Shown here one piece after another: positions 1-8,400 of a stretch of DNA of 64,000 nucleotides (position 1 is its first letter; every line of letters begins with the position of its first letter). The DNA lies in NCBI RefSeq assembly GCF_000308855.1, contig NZ_BAGM01000035.1, positions 62,001 through 126,000 of the forward strand, in the 5' to 3' direction. A program made the translations under genes and the position numbers. The stretch is from Nocardia veterana NBRC 100344. GTDB lineage: Bacteria > Actinomycetota > Actinomycetes > Mycobacteriales > Mycobacteriaceae. Below the pieces are notes generated by a model. That model was given only the letters and a program-made list of their open reading frames with translations. It was not told the origin of the DNA and ran no database searches.

Positions 1-24
1 GGTGATCAATCAGGACGGCTGGCT

Positions 25-786
25 ATGAAGATTCATGATTGCTGTTCAACTGCAGACGGTCTCGTCGTAGGGGTGCAGCGCCACGAGGCTGTTTCGCAGC
101 ATTGTGCGCAGCGTGCGGTCGAGGCGGTGTCGGGTGTGCTGGGTCGATACCGGTTCGGTGGATCTCTACGTTTGCGGTTGCAGCGAATCATGTTTGCCGA
201 CGACGGGATCGTGGCCCAATTGAACTATCGGTCTCCGCGTGTCACAGTTCGAATCCAGGTTCCGATCGTTGCCGAGGACGGCATCGAAGCTATTGCCGAC
301 CGTCTCGATTGCCATATACGGCGCCAGTTGACAGGAAGGCCGCTTCGTTCCTGGCCCGATCCCCAGCGCCCGGTGGTGGGGTTCGTGTCGGAGTGCCGGC
401 CGATCACCCGGCGTAAGAGGTTTCACCTCATGGTTCTAGAGCCGCATATTGCGGCGGCGGTAATGGATACGTTCGATTTCGACGCCCATCTGTTCATCGA
501 TGCAGAGACCGGGCAGGACGCAGTAGTCTACTGGGCGGGTCCGTTAGGTGTCAGACTTGCTCGGCAGTCGAAAATGGCGCCGCTGTCGACCGCGGGGATG
601 ATGACCGTCAACCCCATTCCTACTTTGTGTCTGTCCGAGCAGGCCGCAATTCAGCGGGTGTGCATGTACGGGCTGCCGTTTCTGTTCTTCACCGATGTGC
701 GCGATGGCCGGGGACGGCTGCTGTATCGCCGATACGCCGGTGACTTGGGGTTGGTGCAGGGGCGTGCGACAGCGCCGGGCCGGTAG
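25..786 (+). CDS. rafH: RafH-type ribosome hibernation factor, paralog 1
   Basis: The 253-residue product resembles M. tuberculosis RafH (Rv0079), a DosR-controlled factor that binds ribosomes during hypoxia. It has an HPF-like N-terminal half, then a central segment matching RafH (DFDAHLFIDAETGQDAVVY, about residues 150-172). The C-terminal S30EA/HPF motif follows (GLPFLFFTD, then GRLLYRRYAGDLGLV, about 214-242). Length fits RafH (about 270). The ATG at 25 is the only good start. Its promoter lies outside the window. It is the first of three homologs here (10517-11281 and 11577-12353) and is followed by stress genes. Cytoplasmic ribosome binding is inferred from the family. Confidence 0.88.
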   Translation: MKIHDCCSTADGLVVGVQRHEAVSQHCAQRAVEAVSGVLGRYRFGGSLRLRLQRIMFADDGIVAQLNYRSPRVTVRIQVPIVAEDGIEAIADRLDCHIRRQLTGRPLRSWPDPQRPVVGFVSECRPITRRKRFHLMVLEPHIAAAVMDTFDFDAHLFIDAETGQDAVVYWAGPLGVRLARQSKMAPLSTAGMMTVNPIPTLCLSEQAAIQRVCMYGLPFLFFTDVRDGRGRLLYRRYAGDLGLVQGRATAPGR

Positions 787-812
787 TCGGGATGCGGGAT
801 TTGCTTGTGGCG

Positions 813-832
813 CAGGGACATCCGGCCCTATT
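813..832. promoter_or_regulatory. Candidate DosR box upstream of the universal stress gene
   Basis: The core GGGACATCCGGCCC (815-828) matches the palindromic DosR consensus GGGACTWWAGTCCC at both outer half-sites. It ends about 90 bp upstream of the stress-protein start. A second close match lies at 4305-4324 and a DosR-like regulator gene is 1.5 kb away. Binding is inferred. Confidence 0.5.
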
Positions 833-917
833 TGCCGCGAAGTAGCCATGATTTTCTGAGGCTCCTGCCGGTAGTGCAGCAAATCCGTCGGACCGATGAA
901 GAAACTGGATCGAAGCT

Positions 918-1817
918 ATGTTCATCAGCTCTGCGCGAGAATTTCACCGGCGTAAAAAATCGCATTCGACAACGGACGCTGCAACTTTCGCTGACTCCGA
1001 TTCCTTGCCGGTAGTGGTGGCGGTGGATGGTTCCGAGAGTTCGTTTCGTGCGACGGTATGGGCTGCTGCCGAGGCGATTCTGCAACGTGCCCCGCTGCAT
1101 ATCATTGCCTTCCGCCTGTTTTCCGGAGGTAGGTGCGATTCGACCTGGAATGATGTCGGGCCGATCCTCGAGGCGGCAGTCCGTGCAGCTCGCGCGGTCA
1201 TGGCCGGTCGCGGTCTTCTGGTCACCAGTCAGTCTGCGACACCGCCGATCCTTCCGGTTCTCGTCGCCGCGTCACGGTCGGCGCGCATGCTGGTCGTCGG
1301 CGGCTCGATGGAGGGCGTCAACCGCGCCTCGGTCGGTTCGGTGGGCACTATGTTGGCCCGGCATGCTCGGTGCTCCGTGGCTGTCGTGCCCTCGGAGTTC
1401 GACCGGGCACCGTGCGATCGGCCGGTGCTGGTCGGGATCGACGGAACCGAGTGTAGCCTTCCCGGGCTCGCCGCTGCCTTCGACGCCGCATCGCGCCGCC
1501 GCGTTGAACTGATTGCTTTGGACGCATGGTGCGATGGCAACGAGCTGTCGTTGCCGGGTGCCTGCGGTTCCGGGGGACGGGGTGCGGCGACCGCTCCCGC
1601 TGTATGCCTGGCTGACTGGGCGGAACGCTACCCGGATGTGCGGGTGCGCCGAGATCTGTTGTGTGGCAATGCGGCTCGCTCGTTACAGCGACATTCGGAT
1701 TTGCCTCAGCTGTTGGTAATCGGGCACCTCGGAAGTGTTCACGCGCTGTCCGAAGCCACCATCTCGGCATTGCTGGACGTGGTCCGATGTCCATTGCTGG
1801 TAGCCCGCCCGCGGTGA
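918..1817 (+). CDS. Universal stress protein, tandem UspA domains
   Basis: A 299-residue protein with two UspA folds. The first begins at VVVAVDGSE (about residue 31) and ends with a GG-x2-EG-x8-GSVG loop (about 126-142) that matches the ATP-binding motif of Rv2623-type proteins. The second begins at VLVGIDGTE (about 170); its terminal loop (IGHLGS...SEATIS) is degenerate, so it may not bind nucleotide. Tandem USPs are typical members of mycobacterial DosR regulons. A DosR-like box lies upstream at 813-832. The ATG at 918 has only a weak ribosome-binding site; a GTG near 1012 would remove about 30 residues but leave the first domain intact. Confidence 0.85.
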   Translation: MFISSAREFHRRKKSHSTTDAATFADSDSLPVVVAVDGSESSFRATVWAAAEAILQRAPLHIIAFRLFSGGRCDSTWNDVGPILEAAVRAARAVMAGRGLLVTSQSATPPILPVLVAASRSARMLVVGGSMEGVNRASVGSVGTMLARHARCSVAVVPSEFDRAPCDRPVLVGIDGTECSLPGLAAAFDAASRRRVELIALDAWCDGNELSLPGACGSGGRGAATAPAVCLADWAERYPDVRVRRDLLCGNAARSLQRHSDLPQLLVIGHLGSVHALSEATISALLDVVRCPLLVARPR

Positions 1818-1847
1818 TCGCCGCGCTGACCATTCAGGGGACGAGAA

Positions 1848-2126
1848 ATGAACTATCGATGGGCGCAGGATGCGGCATGCAGGATGATTCATCCTGAAGT
1901 GTTCTTTCCATGTCGTGATTCGCGGGCCAGTGTGGTGGCCCAGGCGCGTGCGATATGCGAGCTGTGTCGTGTGCGACGTGAATGTGCGCGTTTCGCACTC
2001 GAGCATGCGGTGGTATGCGGGGTTTTCGCCGGGGTAGATCTGGGGGCCGACGGTCCGCCGAAGGAGCGCGCGTTGCAGGAACTGCGCCGGATCGCAAATC
2101 TCGGAGAGAGCGAGCAGGCAAAGTGA
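1848..2126 (+). CDS. WhiB-family iron-sulfur regulator
   Basis: A 92-residue Wbl protein. Cys11, Cys37, Cys40 and Cys46 form the C-Xn-C-X2-C-X5-C pattern that ligates a 4Fe-4S cluster. The family's GVWGG turn appears here as GVFAGVDLG (about 57-65), a notable Trp-to-Phe and Gly-to-Ala change in the element that usually contacts sigma factor or positions the basic tail. An extra Cys22 is present. The basic C-terminal tail (PPKERALQELRR) is short. A purine-rich GGGGACGAGAA precedes the ATG. Wbl proteins sense redox or NO and bind sigma A; the subtype cannot be set. It lies between the stress-protein and DosR-like genes. Confidence 0.88.
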   Translation: MNYRWAQDAACRMIHPEVFFPCRDSRASVVAQARAICELCRVRRECARFALEHAVVCGVFAGVDLGADGPPKERALQELRRIANLGESEQAK

Positions 2127-2354
2127 GGCGTATTCCCGAGATCAGGGCCGTTCGGTGTTCGGGGCGGAACGGCACCCTCTGCGGCGGATTCTGGCAGAAC
2201 GAGGCCACTGGCGGAGTTTTCTGGCAATTCGGATGGAGTATCCGACATGGGTGCCAGCCTCGTAAGGCGGGACCCGGGCCGGGTGGCCGATTCTCCGGTC
2301 TGCTCACCGCACAGGTCCCACCCCAGGTTCCAGACGAATCGAAAGGGCAGCACC

Positions 2355-3140
2355 GTGACAGACATGATCCAGCGTCAGGTCGGCCGCGATCGTCGCGTCG
2401 CCCGCCTCGCCGAGCATTCGCCCCTACGGCAGAGCCGATATCGAGCCTCGGCCGATCGTGGTGCGGTCGATCGGCGCGCCGCCCGGCCGGAGCAATTTGA
2501 GGTGTCATCGGAACTTCGTGTCTTCATCGTCGATGACCACGAAGTCGTGCGGCGAGGTGTAGTCAATCTGCTCGGGGACCAGTCCGATATGCGAGTGATC
2601 GGCGAGGCTGGGACGGTCCTACAGGCCATGGCCCGCATACCCGTGCAACGCCCTGACGTGGTGGTGATCGATGTCCATCTACCGGACGGTAACGGTATCG
2701 ATCTGTGCGGTGCTTTGCTGGCGCGGGTGGACGACCTGCGTTGCGCGATCCTTACCGCAACCGCCGATGAAGCCGCGTTATGCGATGCTCTGGACGCCGG
2801 CGCCAGCGCCTTCATTGTGAAGGATATCGACGGTGGTGAGTTGGTGCGGGCGATCCGCGAAGTGGGAGCCGGCGGATCGGTGTTCGATGCGCGCGTGGCA
2901 GCCGCTAGGGACCGACGGCTGCACCGGAATGCTGATCTGGGCGAGCGGGATGAGCAGCTGCTCGCCATGCTGGCGGCAGGGCTTACCAACAAGGAAATCG
3001 CCGAGCGGATGTATATCGCCGAGAAGACGGTGCGCAATCACCTGACCGGGCTGTTCGCCAGGCTCGGTGTGCAGACGCGGACGCAGGCCGCCGTGCTCGC
3101 TGTCAATATGTACAGCCAGCTTCCGACCAATCTGGATTGA
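2355..3140 (+). CDS. dosR: DosR/DevR-type response regulator (NarL family)
   Basis: The receiver and output domains closely resemble M. tuberculosis DosR. VDDHEVVRRG opens the receiver, the phosphoacceptor is Asp106 in VIDVHLPDGNG, and the LuxR-type HTH contains AGLTNKEIAERMYIAEKTVR (about 208-227). The GTG start at 2355 is chosen for the upstream AAAGGGCAG; ATG 2364 is possible. Either leaves about 45-50 basic residues before the receiver that DosR itself lacks. No DosS/DosT-type kinase lies within the window. The gene for a double Lrp protein follows after 52 bp and may be co-transcribed. A weak GGGAC-containing site lies near 2269. Control of the neighbouring rafH and usp genes is inferred. 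Confidence 0.87.
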   Translation: MTDMIQRQVGRDRRVARLAEHSPLRQSRYRASADRGAVDRRAARPEQFEVSSELRVFIVDDHEVVRRGVVNLLGDQSDMRVIGEAGTVLQAMARIPVQRPDVVVIDVHLPDGNGIDLCGALLARVDDLRCAILTATADEAALCDALDAGASAFIVKDIDGGELVRAIREVGAGGSVFDARVAAARDRRLHRNADLGERDEQLLAMLAAGLTNKEIAERMYIAEKTVRNHLTGLFARLGVQTRTQAAVLAVNMYSQLPTNLD

Positions 3141-3192
3141 GCTCCGCGCGCCGTCCATCGCCGCTTCTCCGCGGCATCGGAGAATGGCCTTC

Positions 3193-4248
3193 ATGGTGGA
3201 GACGCCGAATGGACCGACAACATCGGGCCGGACCGGTCCGCAGTTGCCCGCCGACATGCGTTTCACCGAATGGGATCTGCGTCTCGTCAATGCCCTTCAG
3301 ATCAACCCCCGTGCGCCTTGGTCTCGGGTCGGCCCCATCCTCGGCGTGGACTCGGCGACAGCGGCCCGCCATTGGCAGCGGCTGACGGCCGCAGGCATAG
3401 CCTGGACAACCGCGTACGCACCGGAATACGCAGTAATCGGCTGGATTCAACTGCGTTGCAGGCCGGACTCGTTGGTCCGAGTGGCTGAGCTGGTATGCCG
3501 GTGTCCGAGTATCTACAGCGTGGAGTGCGTGGGCGGTAGCTTCCAATTCGATCTCACGGTCGCGGTAGCTGATCTGGCGGCGCTCGAAGATTTTGCCGCT
3601 CACTGGCTGGGCGCGCTGCCGGGCGTGGAAGCCATGCGAGCGGTGGTGGGATTGGATATGTACGTGGAAGGTGCGGATTGGCGTCCCGAGGCCCTCGATC
3701 GAGAGGAACGTTCCGGACTCGCCGATGAGGACGGCCGTGCCGCATTTGTTCGATCGAACCGACGTGAGGTCGACCGTCTGCTGGTGGCGGCCCTTGCCGC
3801 GGATGCGCGCGCATCCCTCGCCGAGCTCGCAACCGCCACCGGCTCGAGCCAAACCACGGTGCGCCGCCGTCTCCGAGAACTACTTGTTTCAGGTCGCTTG
3901 ATCCTGCGTTGTGACTTGGCGCGGCAGATAGCCGGGTGGCCGATCGTAATCGTTTATCGGGCCGCATTGCCTGCTGAGCAACTGCGGAGTCTGGGAGTGA
4001 CCGTCGCGAGATGGGCAGAAATCAGAATGTGCACCACCACGTTCGGCGGCGACAGCAATCTGATTATCATCGGCTGGTTGCGCACGGCGCATGAGGCGAC
4101 CGGCCTGGAAACCCGTCTATCGCGTGCGTTCCCTGATTTGCGTGTCGTGGATCGTCAGATCAGCTTTCGGACTGCGAAGCGCATGGGACGCATCCTCGAC
4201 CGTCACGGAAGAGCGCGGGAGTTCATTCCGATCGAGGTATGGTCGTAA
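3193..4248 (+). CDS. Double-module Lrp/AsnC-family regulator
   Basis: A 351-residue protein containing two Lrp/AsnC units. The first winged helix starts near FTEWDLRLVNALQINPRAPW and is followed by a RAM-type ligand/oligomer domain. A second HTH (REVDRLLVAALAADARASL, mid-protein) precedes a second RAM-like domain ending near VVDRQISFRTAKRMG. Ordinary Lrp proteins carry one unit of about 150 residues; fused pairs occur in actinobacteria. The ATG at 3193 is preferred because GGAGA lies 9 nt upstream; ATG 3184 is the alternative. It is 52 bp downstream of the DosR-like gene. Ligand and targets are unknown. Confidence 0.83.
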   Translation: MVETPNGPTTSGRTGPQLPADMRFTEWDLRLVNALQINPRAPWSRVGPILGVDSATAARHWQRLTAAGIAWTTAYAPEYAVIGWIQLRCRPDSLVRVAELVCRCPSIYSVECVGGSFQFDLTVAVADLAALEDFAAHWLGALPGVEAMRAVVGLDMYVEGADWRPEALDREERSGLADEDGRAAFVRSNRREVDRLLVAALAADARASLAELATATGSSQTTVRRRLRELLVSGRLILRCDLARQIAGWPIVIVYRAALPAEQLRSLGVTVARWAEIRMCTTTFGGDSNLIIIGWLRTAHEATGLETRLSRAFPDLRVVDRQISFRTAKRMGRILDRHGRAREFIPIEVWS

Positions 4249-4304
4249 CCAGCCGTTTACCGGTCGTCCGCTTCTGAGCGGTGATCCCGATCACGAAAAG
4301 TATT

Positions 4305-4324
4305 TCCGGGACATTTGCCCCTGG
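4305..4324. promoter_or_regulatory. Candidate DosR box upstream of the 4385 gene
   Basis: The core GGGACATTTGCCCC (4308-4321) is a close match to the DosR palindrome and shares GGGACAT with the site at 815. It lies about 64 bp upstream of the ATG at 4385, a distance suited to activation. This is the best box in the window. Confidence 0.55.
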
Positions 4325-4384
4325 GGCCACCTGCGCTGTGGTGATCTCCTGGAACGGAGAGTTTCTTCGTTCGGATGGGGAGCC

Positions 4385-5137
4385 ATGCAACAAGTTGAAT
4401 CCCGCGCTCGCGGCGATCTCCGTGAAAAGAAGCCGAAATCATGGCGGAAACAGGTTTTCAAGGTTGCACTGATCGGCGGCCTCTTATCGGCCCTGTCGGT
4501 GGGAGTGGCGCGCTGCCATATCGACGGCGGTTTGTTGGATCCCAGCTCCACTGCGAGCCGTAGGCAGGCGGAGCAGATCCGTGCGGTGGCGACCAGTGCG
4601 AAGGATCACGATTATTTCGAAGCGCACAAAAACGACGTGCATGCCGACGTGATCGCATTCGTGGGCGCTGTCTGTACCGCTACGGAATCGGTTCGAACGG
4701 CGGTTCCCGACCGGCCTGATGAGCCTCGAACCGTAGAACGCGCTGTCGAGGAGACGAAGTCGGACCTGCGGACGCTCGCCGACGCGGCGGCTCGATCCGC
4801 GGACAGGATCGATTCGGTCGCACTCCCTGCTACTGATCGGGTGCTCACGCCCGGCGTCGACGATGGGACGTGGCGATCGCTACGCGCGCGGTTCGCAGGC
4901 GCTTTCCAGGACACGAGCAGCACGCTGCACGGCATAGGCAACGATTTGAACGCTCGCGAATATGCCGATGTGGCTGCGGCATCGACAGCGCTGAGCGCCG
5001 CGATGGCTGCAGCCGACAACAGGCTTTCAGTGCTGCGTGCAACCGTCGACGACGGGATGTCCCGACTGCCGATCCCGAACTCGGAAACCGCTGCTGCGCT
5101 TCGATCGTCGGGCTTGTGTGCCTCCTCGAAGGAATGA
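4385..5137 (+). CDS. Secreted or membrane-anchored hypothetical protein
   Basis: I do not recognise this 250-residue protein. A basic N-terminus (REKKPKSWRKQ) is followed by one hydrophobic segment at about residues 24-44, either an uncleaved anchor or a signal peptide. The remainder is polar, alanine-rich and predicted helical, with only two cysteines after the hydrophobic segment (CTATES and GLCASSKE). The ATG at 4385 is supported by GGGGAG 3 nt upstream, and the open frame upstream of it is poor coding sequence. A good DosR-type box lies 64 bp upstream. It precedes a 48-residue membrane peptide and the giant membrane protein, so a shared envelope role is plausible but unproven. Confidence 0.7.
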   Translation: MQQVESRARGDLREKKPKSWRKQVFKVALIGGLLSALSVGVARCHIDGGLLDPSSTASRRQAEQIRAVATSAKDHDYFEAHKNDVHADVIAFVGAVCTATESVRTAVPDRPDEPRTVERAVEETKSDLRTLADAAARSADRIDSVALPATDRVLTPGVDDGTWRSLRARFAGAFQDTSSTLHGIGNDLNAREYADVAAASTALSAAMAAADNRLSVLRATVDDGMSRLPIPNSETAAALRSSGLCASSKE

Positions 5138-5198
5138 AATCGCTTTTCTGTAGTCCGAACCATTTCCAGTCACCTCGATACCAGGAATGGGAACTTCC

Positions 5199-5345
5199 AT
5201 GTACGTCCATTCTCGTTCGCGCCGAAACAATCGATTACGACGGACCGCCGTCTGGGTGATTACCGGCCTGCTCGTCGCGATCCTGACGATTCGGCCGCTT
5301 GCGCAAGCCCTGGTCGCCCTCGGCGTAACTGTCGGCTGGCATTGA
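5199..5345 (+). CDS. Small membrane peptide, 48 residues
   Basis: An ATG at 5199 opens a 48-codon frame. A basic start (MYVHSRSRRNNRLRRT) is followed by one hydrophobic helix (about residues 18-30) and a second amphipathic hydrophobic stretch ending VGWH. AGGAA lies about 11 nt upstream. It fills the otherwise empty space between the 4385 gene and the giant gene in the same direction. No homolog is recognised. The positive-inside pattern suggests a single-pass inner-membrane peptide. Confidence 0.5.
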   Translation: MYVHSRSRRNNRLRRTAVWVITGLLVAILTIRPLAQALVALGVTVGWH

Positions 5346-5433
5346 AAACATTCGACAACCGGCAGCAGGTTCACCATTCACCGAAAACTGCGCGGAGCCG
5401 GGTGAATCAGGTAAAACTCGGAAAAGAAAGGTA

Positions 5434-8400
5434 ATGATTGTGGAGAACACACGCTTCGATGTGATCCGAAGGGGGTGGGGTACAACGTCCTGGTGTATTC
5501 GCATTTTGGCTGTAGGAATTCCGGCGATCGGTTTTCTGCTGCTGGGCCAGTCACCGGCGTCGGCGCAGGTTCCGGAAGATCCTCTCGGCGGTCTGAGTAG
5601 TCAGATGGATGATTTCACTCACGCCCTTCCGGGAATCGTGTTGCCGGAACCTGGTGCTGCGGCGGCAAGTCCCGACGGTGATTCACCGACAGCACCGGTT
5701 CCGATGGGCCAGACATTGGATCGGCTCGGTGACGCGCTCGCAGCCGTGTTCGTTGATCAGCAACGCCACCAGACCCCGGCCCCGGTTACTGCCGATCCTG
5801 CCCCCGCAACCGGACCAGCGGGTTCACCGGTAGAAGCGGCGATGGCAGATCTGCGTAGTACAGCGCAACCATTGATCGACACGGTGTCCAACGCTGTCTC
5901 GGGACTCCAGCATCAGCTGGAACCGCGTGCGCCAGACTATTCGCCTACGCGTATGACCACGTCACCGCCCGGCCCGACGGTGGCCCAACCAGATTGCTCG
6001 GCAGGAGGATGCGAGAACCGGGTCGGTGCGGCCGCACTCGATTTCGCCATCGCAGCCGACCGGGCGTTCGGCGCGTTCATTGCCGACCCGCAAAACTTCG
6101 TGCGCACTGTGGTCGATCCTGCGGTGCAACATTTTCTCGCCGATCCGGGCGAGTCGGTACGAACCGCGGTGACCGTGCTGGCGGCGCCGGGTGTAGTACC
6201 GATGGATCCACGTACGGCGCTGACTGGTGGGGCGGCAGCGATCGGCGGGGCCGAGTTGGCCGCGTGCGTGGATAGGTTATTCGATTCGCGCGTGCTGCCT
6301 CTGGCAGGTGACCTGTTGGCCGCCGCAGGCGGCGCCGCAGTGCTGTCGCTGGGGGCCGGAGCTCTCGGCGGTTTACTGGGCGGAGCTGCTACTGGAATCG
6401 CCGGAGCCTTCGCGGCAGGGCTCGTGGGCCTGCTGACTCCGGTCGCTCCGATCCTCGGCGGAATACCGGGTGCGGTATTCGGTGGACTTCTCGGCGTGAT
6501 TCCAGGTCTGTTGACGGGAATGTTCGCGGGCCTTCCCGGCGGGGCGCTGGTCGGCTGGTTGCTTTCGGCCGTGGCGGATGCCTTACTGGGCGCACTGCTG
6601 GGTGGGGCGATCGGATTCCTCGGTCCGAATCTTCTATTTCCGATACTGGGCGGGCTGATCGGAGGAGCCATTACCGCCGTACTCGGTGGTGGCGTTCTGT
6701 TGCTCGGTGTACTCGGAATCGCATTGGCTGCCTTGACCGCACCGATGTGGGTGCCGGTTGTGCTGCTCGCGTTGCCGCTGGTTTTGATTCCGCTCATCCC
6801 TGCGCTGTTGGTAGCCCTGCCGCTGATGCTGCCCGCGTTGATCATCGGAAGCATTGCCGCGCTGATCACCGTGGTCGTCGGCGGTGCGCTGCTGGCGCTC
6901 GGAGCGGTGGCGTTGATGCTGACGATCGTCTTGGCGCCGATCTGGATTCCGATTGTGATCGTCATCGCGATCGGCTACGTGGTTTGGTCGATCTTCTGGA
7001 TCGTGGTCGGCTTCGTGCTTGCCACACCCATCGGGATCATCGGGATCATCGGGCTGCCGATTGTGATCGCCGGCGTGGTCGTACTGGTAGCCATGGTGGT
7101 TGGGGCAGGCGTGGCCATCTTGGCCGTTGCCGTTGTAACACTGCCGATCTGGTGGCCTGTCGTGGGCCTGATCCTGGCCGGTATGACAGCCGTAGCGGTC
7201 ATCACGCCGACACTGGCAGCGATTTTCCTGGTAGTGCTACCCCTGGCGATGTTCGCGGCCGGGCTCGCGCTGGGTGCCGTGGTGTATCTGCTGTCGATGG
7301 TGCTGATGCTGCCCATCGCGATCCTTGCCGGCGGGGTGTTCGCGTTGATGGGCGCGATCGGCGGTGCTTTGGCGATGGTCGTGCTGGGATCGGCTCTGCT
7401 GCTGGCACCGTTGGCGCTAGCGCTGGCGGCGTTGCCCGGGATGCTCTCCGGGGCACTGCTGGGGTTGCTCTTCGGTCTGATCGTCGCCGCGGTGACGACA
7501 CCACTGGGTGTTCTGCTGGGGGCCCTGCTGGGTGCGCTGAATCCGCTGAATCTGCTGGGAGCAGCGGTAGGCGCCGTGCTGGGCGTGCTGATCGGGATGC
7601 TTGCCGGTGGTATCGCCGGTGTCGCTACCGGTGCGGTGCTCGGCGCGTTCCTGGGTTCGCTGCTGGCGGCATCGGGAGCGGCATTGATCATGGGTCTGCT
7701 GGGATTCCTGTTGGCCGCGCTTCCCGGCGTGCTGATCGGGGGTTCGATGATGATCCTCGCGGCGCTGCCCTGGAGCGCCCTCGTCGCTGTCGCGGTCGGC
7801 TCGCTCCTCGTCATGGGCCATTTCACTCAGTGGCAGGCAACAATCGGGGAGGAGGAGCTCACAGAGCGGAGCCGACTGTGGCAGTCCGCCTGCGTGGCGT
7901 GGCGGCACAGCAATCTGAAGCGGTACCTCGATGGTTTCACCTCGCGCTTCTCGTGCGACCTCGATGAGGTCGTCGGGGAGTTCGACGCCTGGCGCCGGGG
8001 TCATGTCGATACCGTGAACATCGGGCTCGGCGCGATCCTCGGTGGTTTGGCGGCCACCGGCCTGGCCGGAGTTGTCGCGGCAGTGCTCGGCGGGTCTGTG
8101 GGCCTGCTCAGTCCGTTGAATCTGATGGCCGCCATTCCCGGCGGGCTTTTCGGAGCCGTGCTCGGTGCGCAGATCGGTGGCCTCATCGGTGCTGCGGTGG
8201 GCGCGTTGCCTGGAGCGCTGGCCGGGTTCGTGGTCGCGACCCTCATCGACACCATGGTGTCCGGGGTACTCGGTGCAGTGGCGGGCTTTCTGTCCGGAAC
8301 CGTGTCGACACTGGGGGCTGGAGCCCTTGTCGGTGCGGCTCTAGGTGTCGCGATGGCCGACGTCATTGCGCTGGCGGCCGGTGTAATCGCAGGTCTGATA

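Noticed and set aside
2260..2285. A DosR box in front of the DosR-like gene itself
   Set aside because: The site GGGACCCGGGCC keeps only one half of the palindrome and lies in a generally GC-rich stretch.
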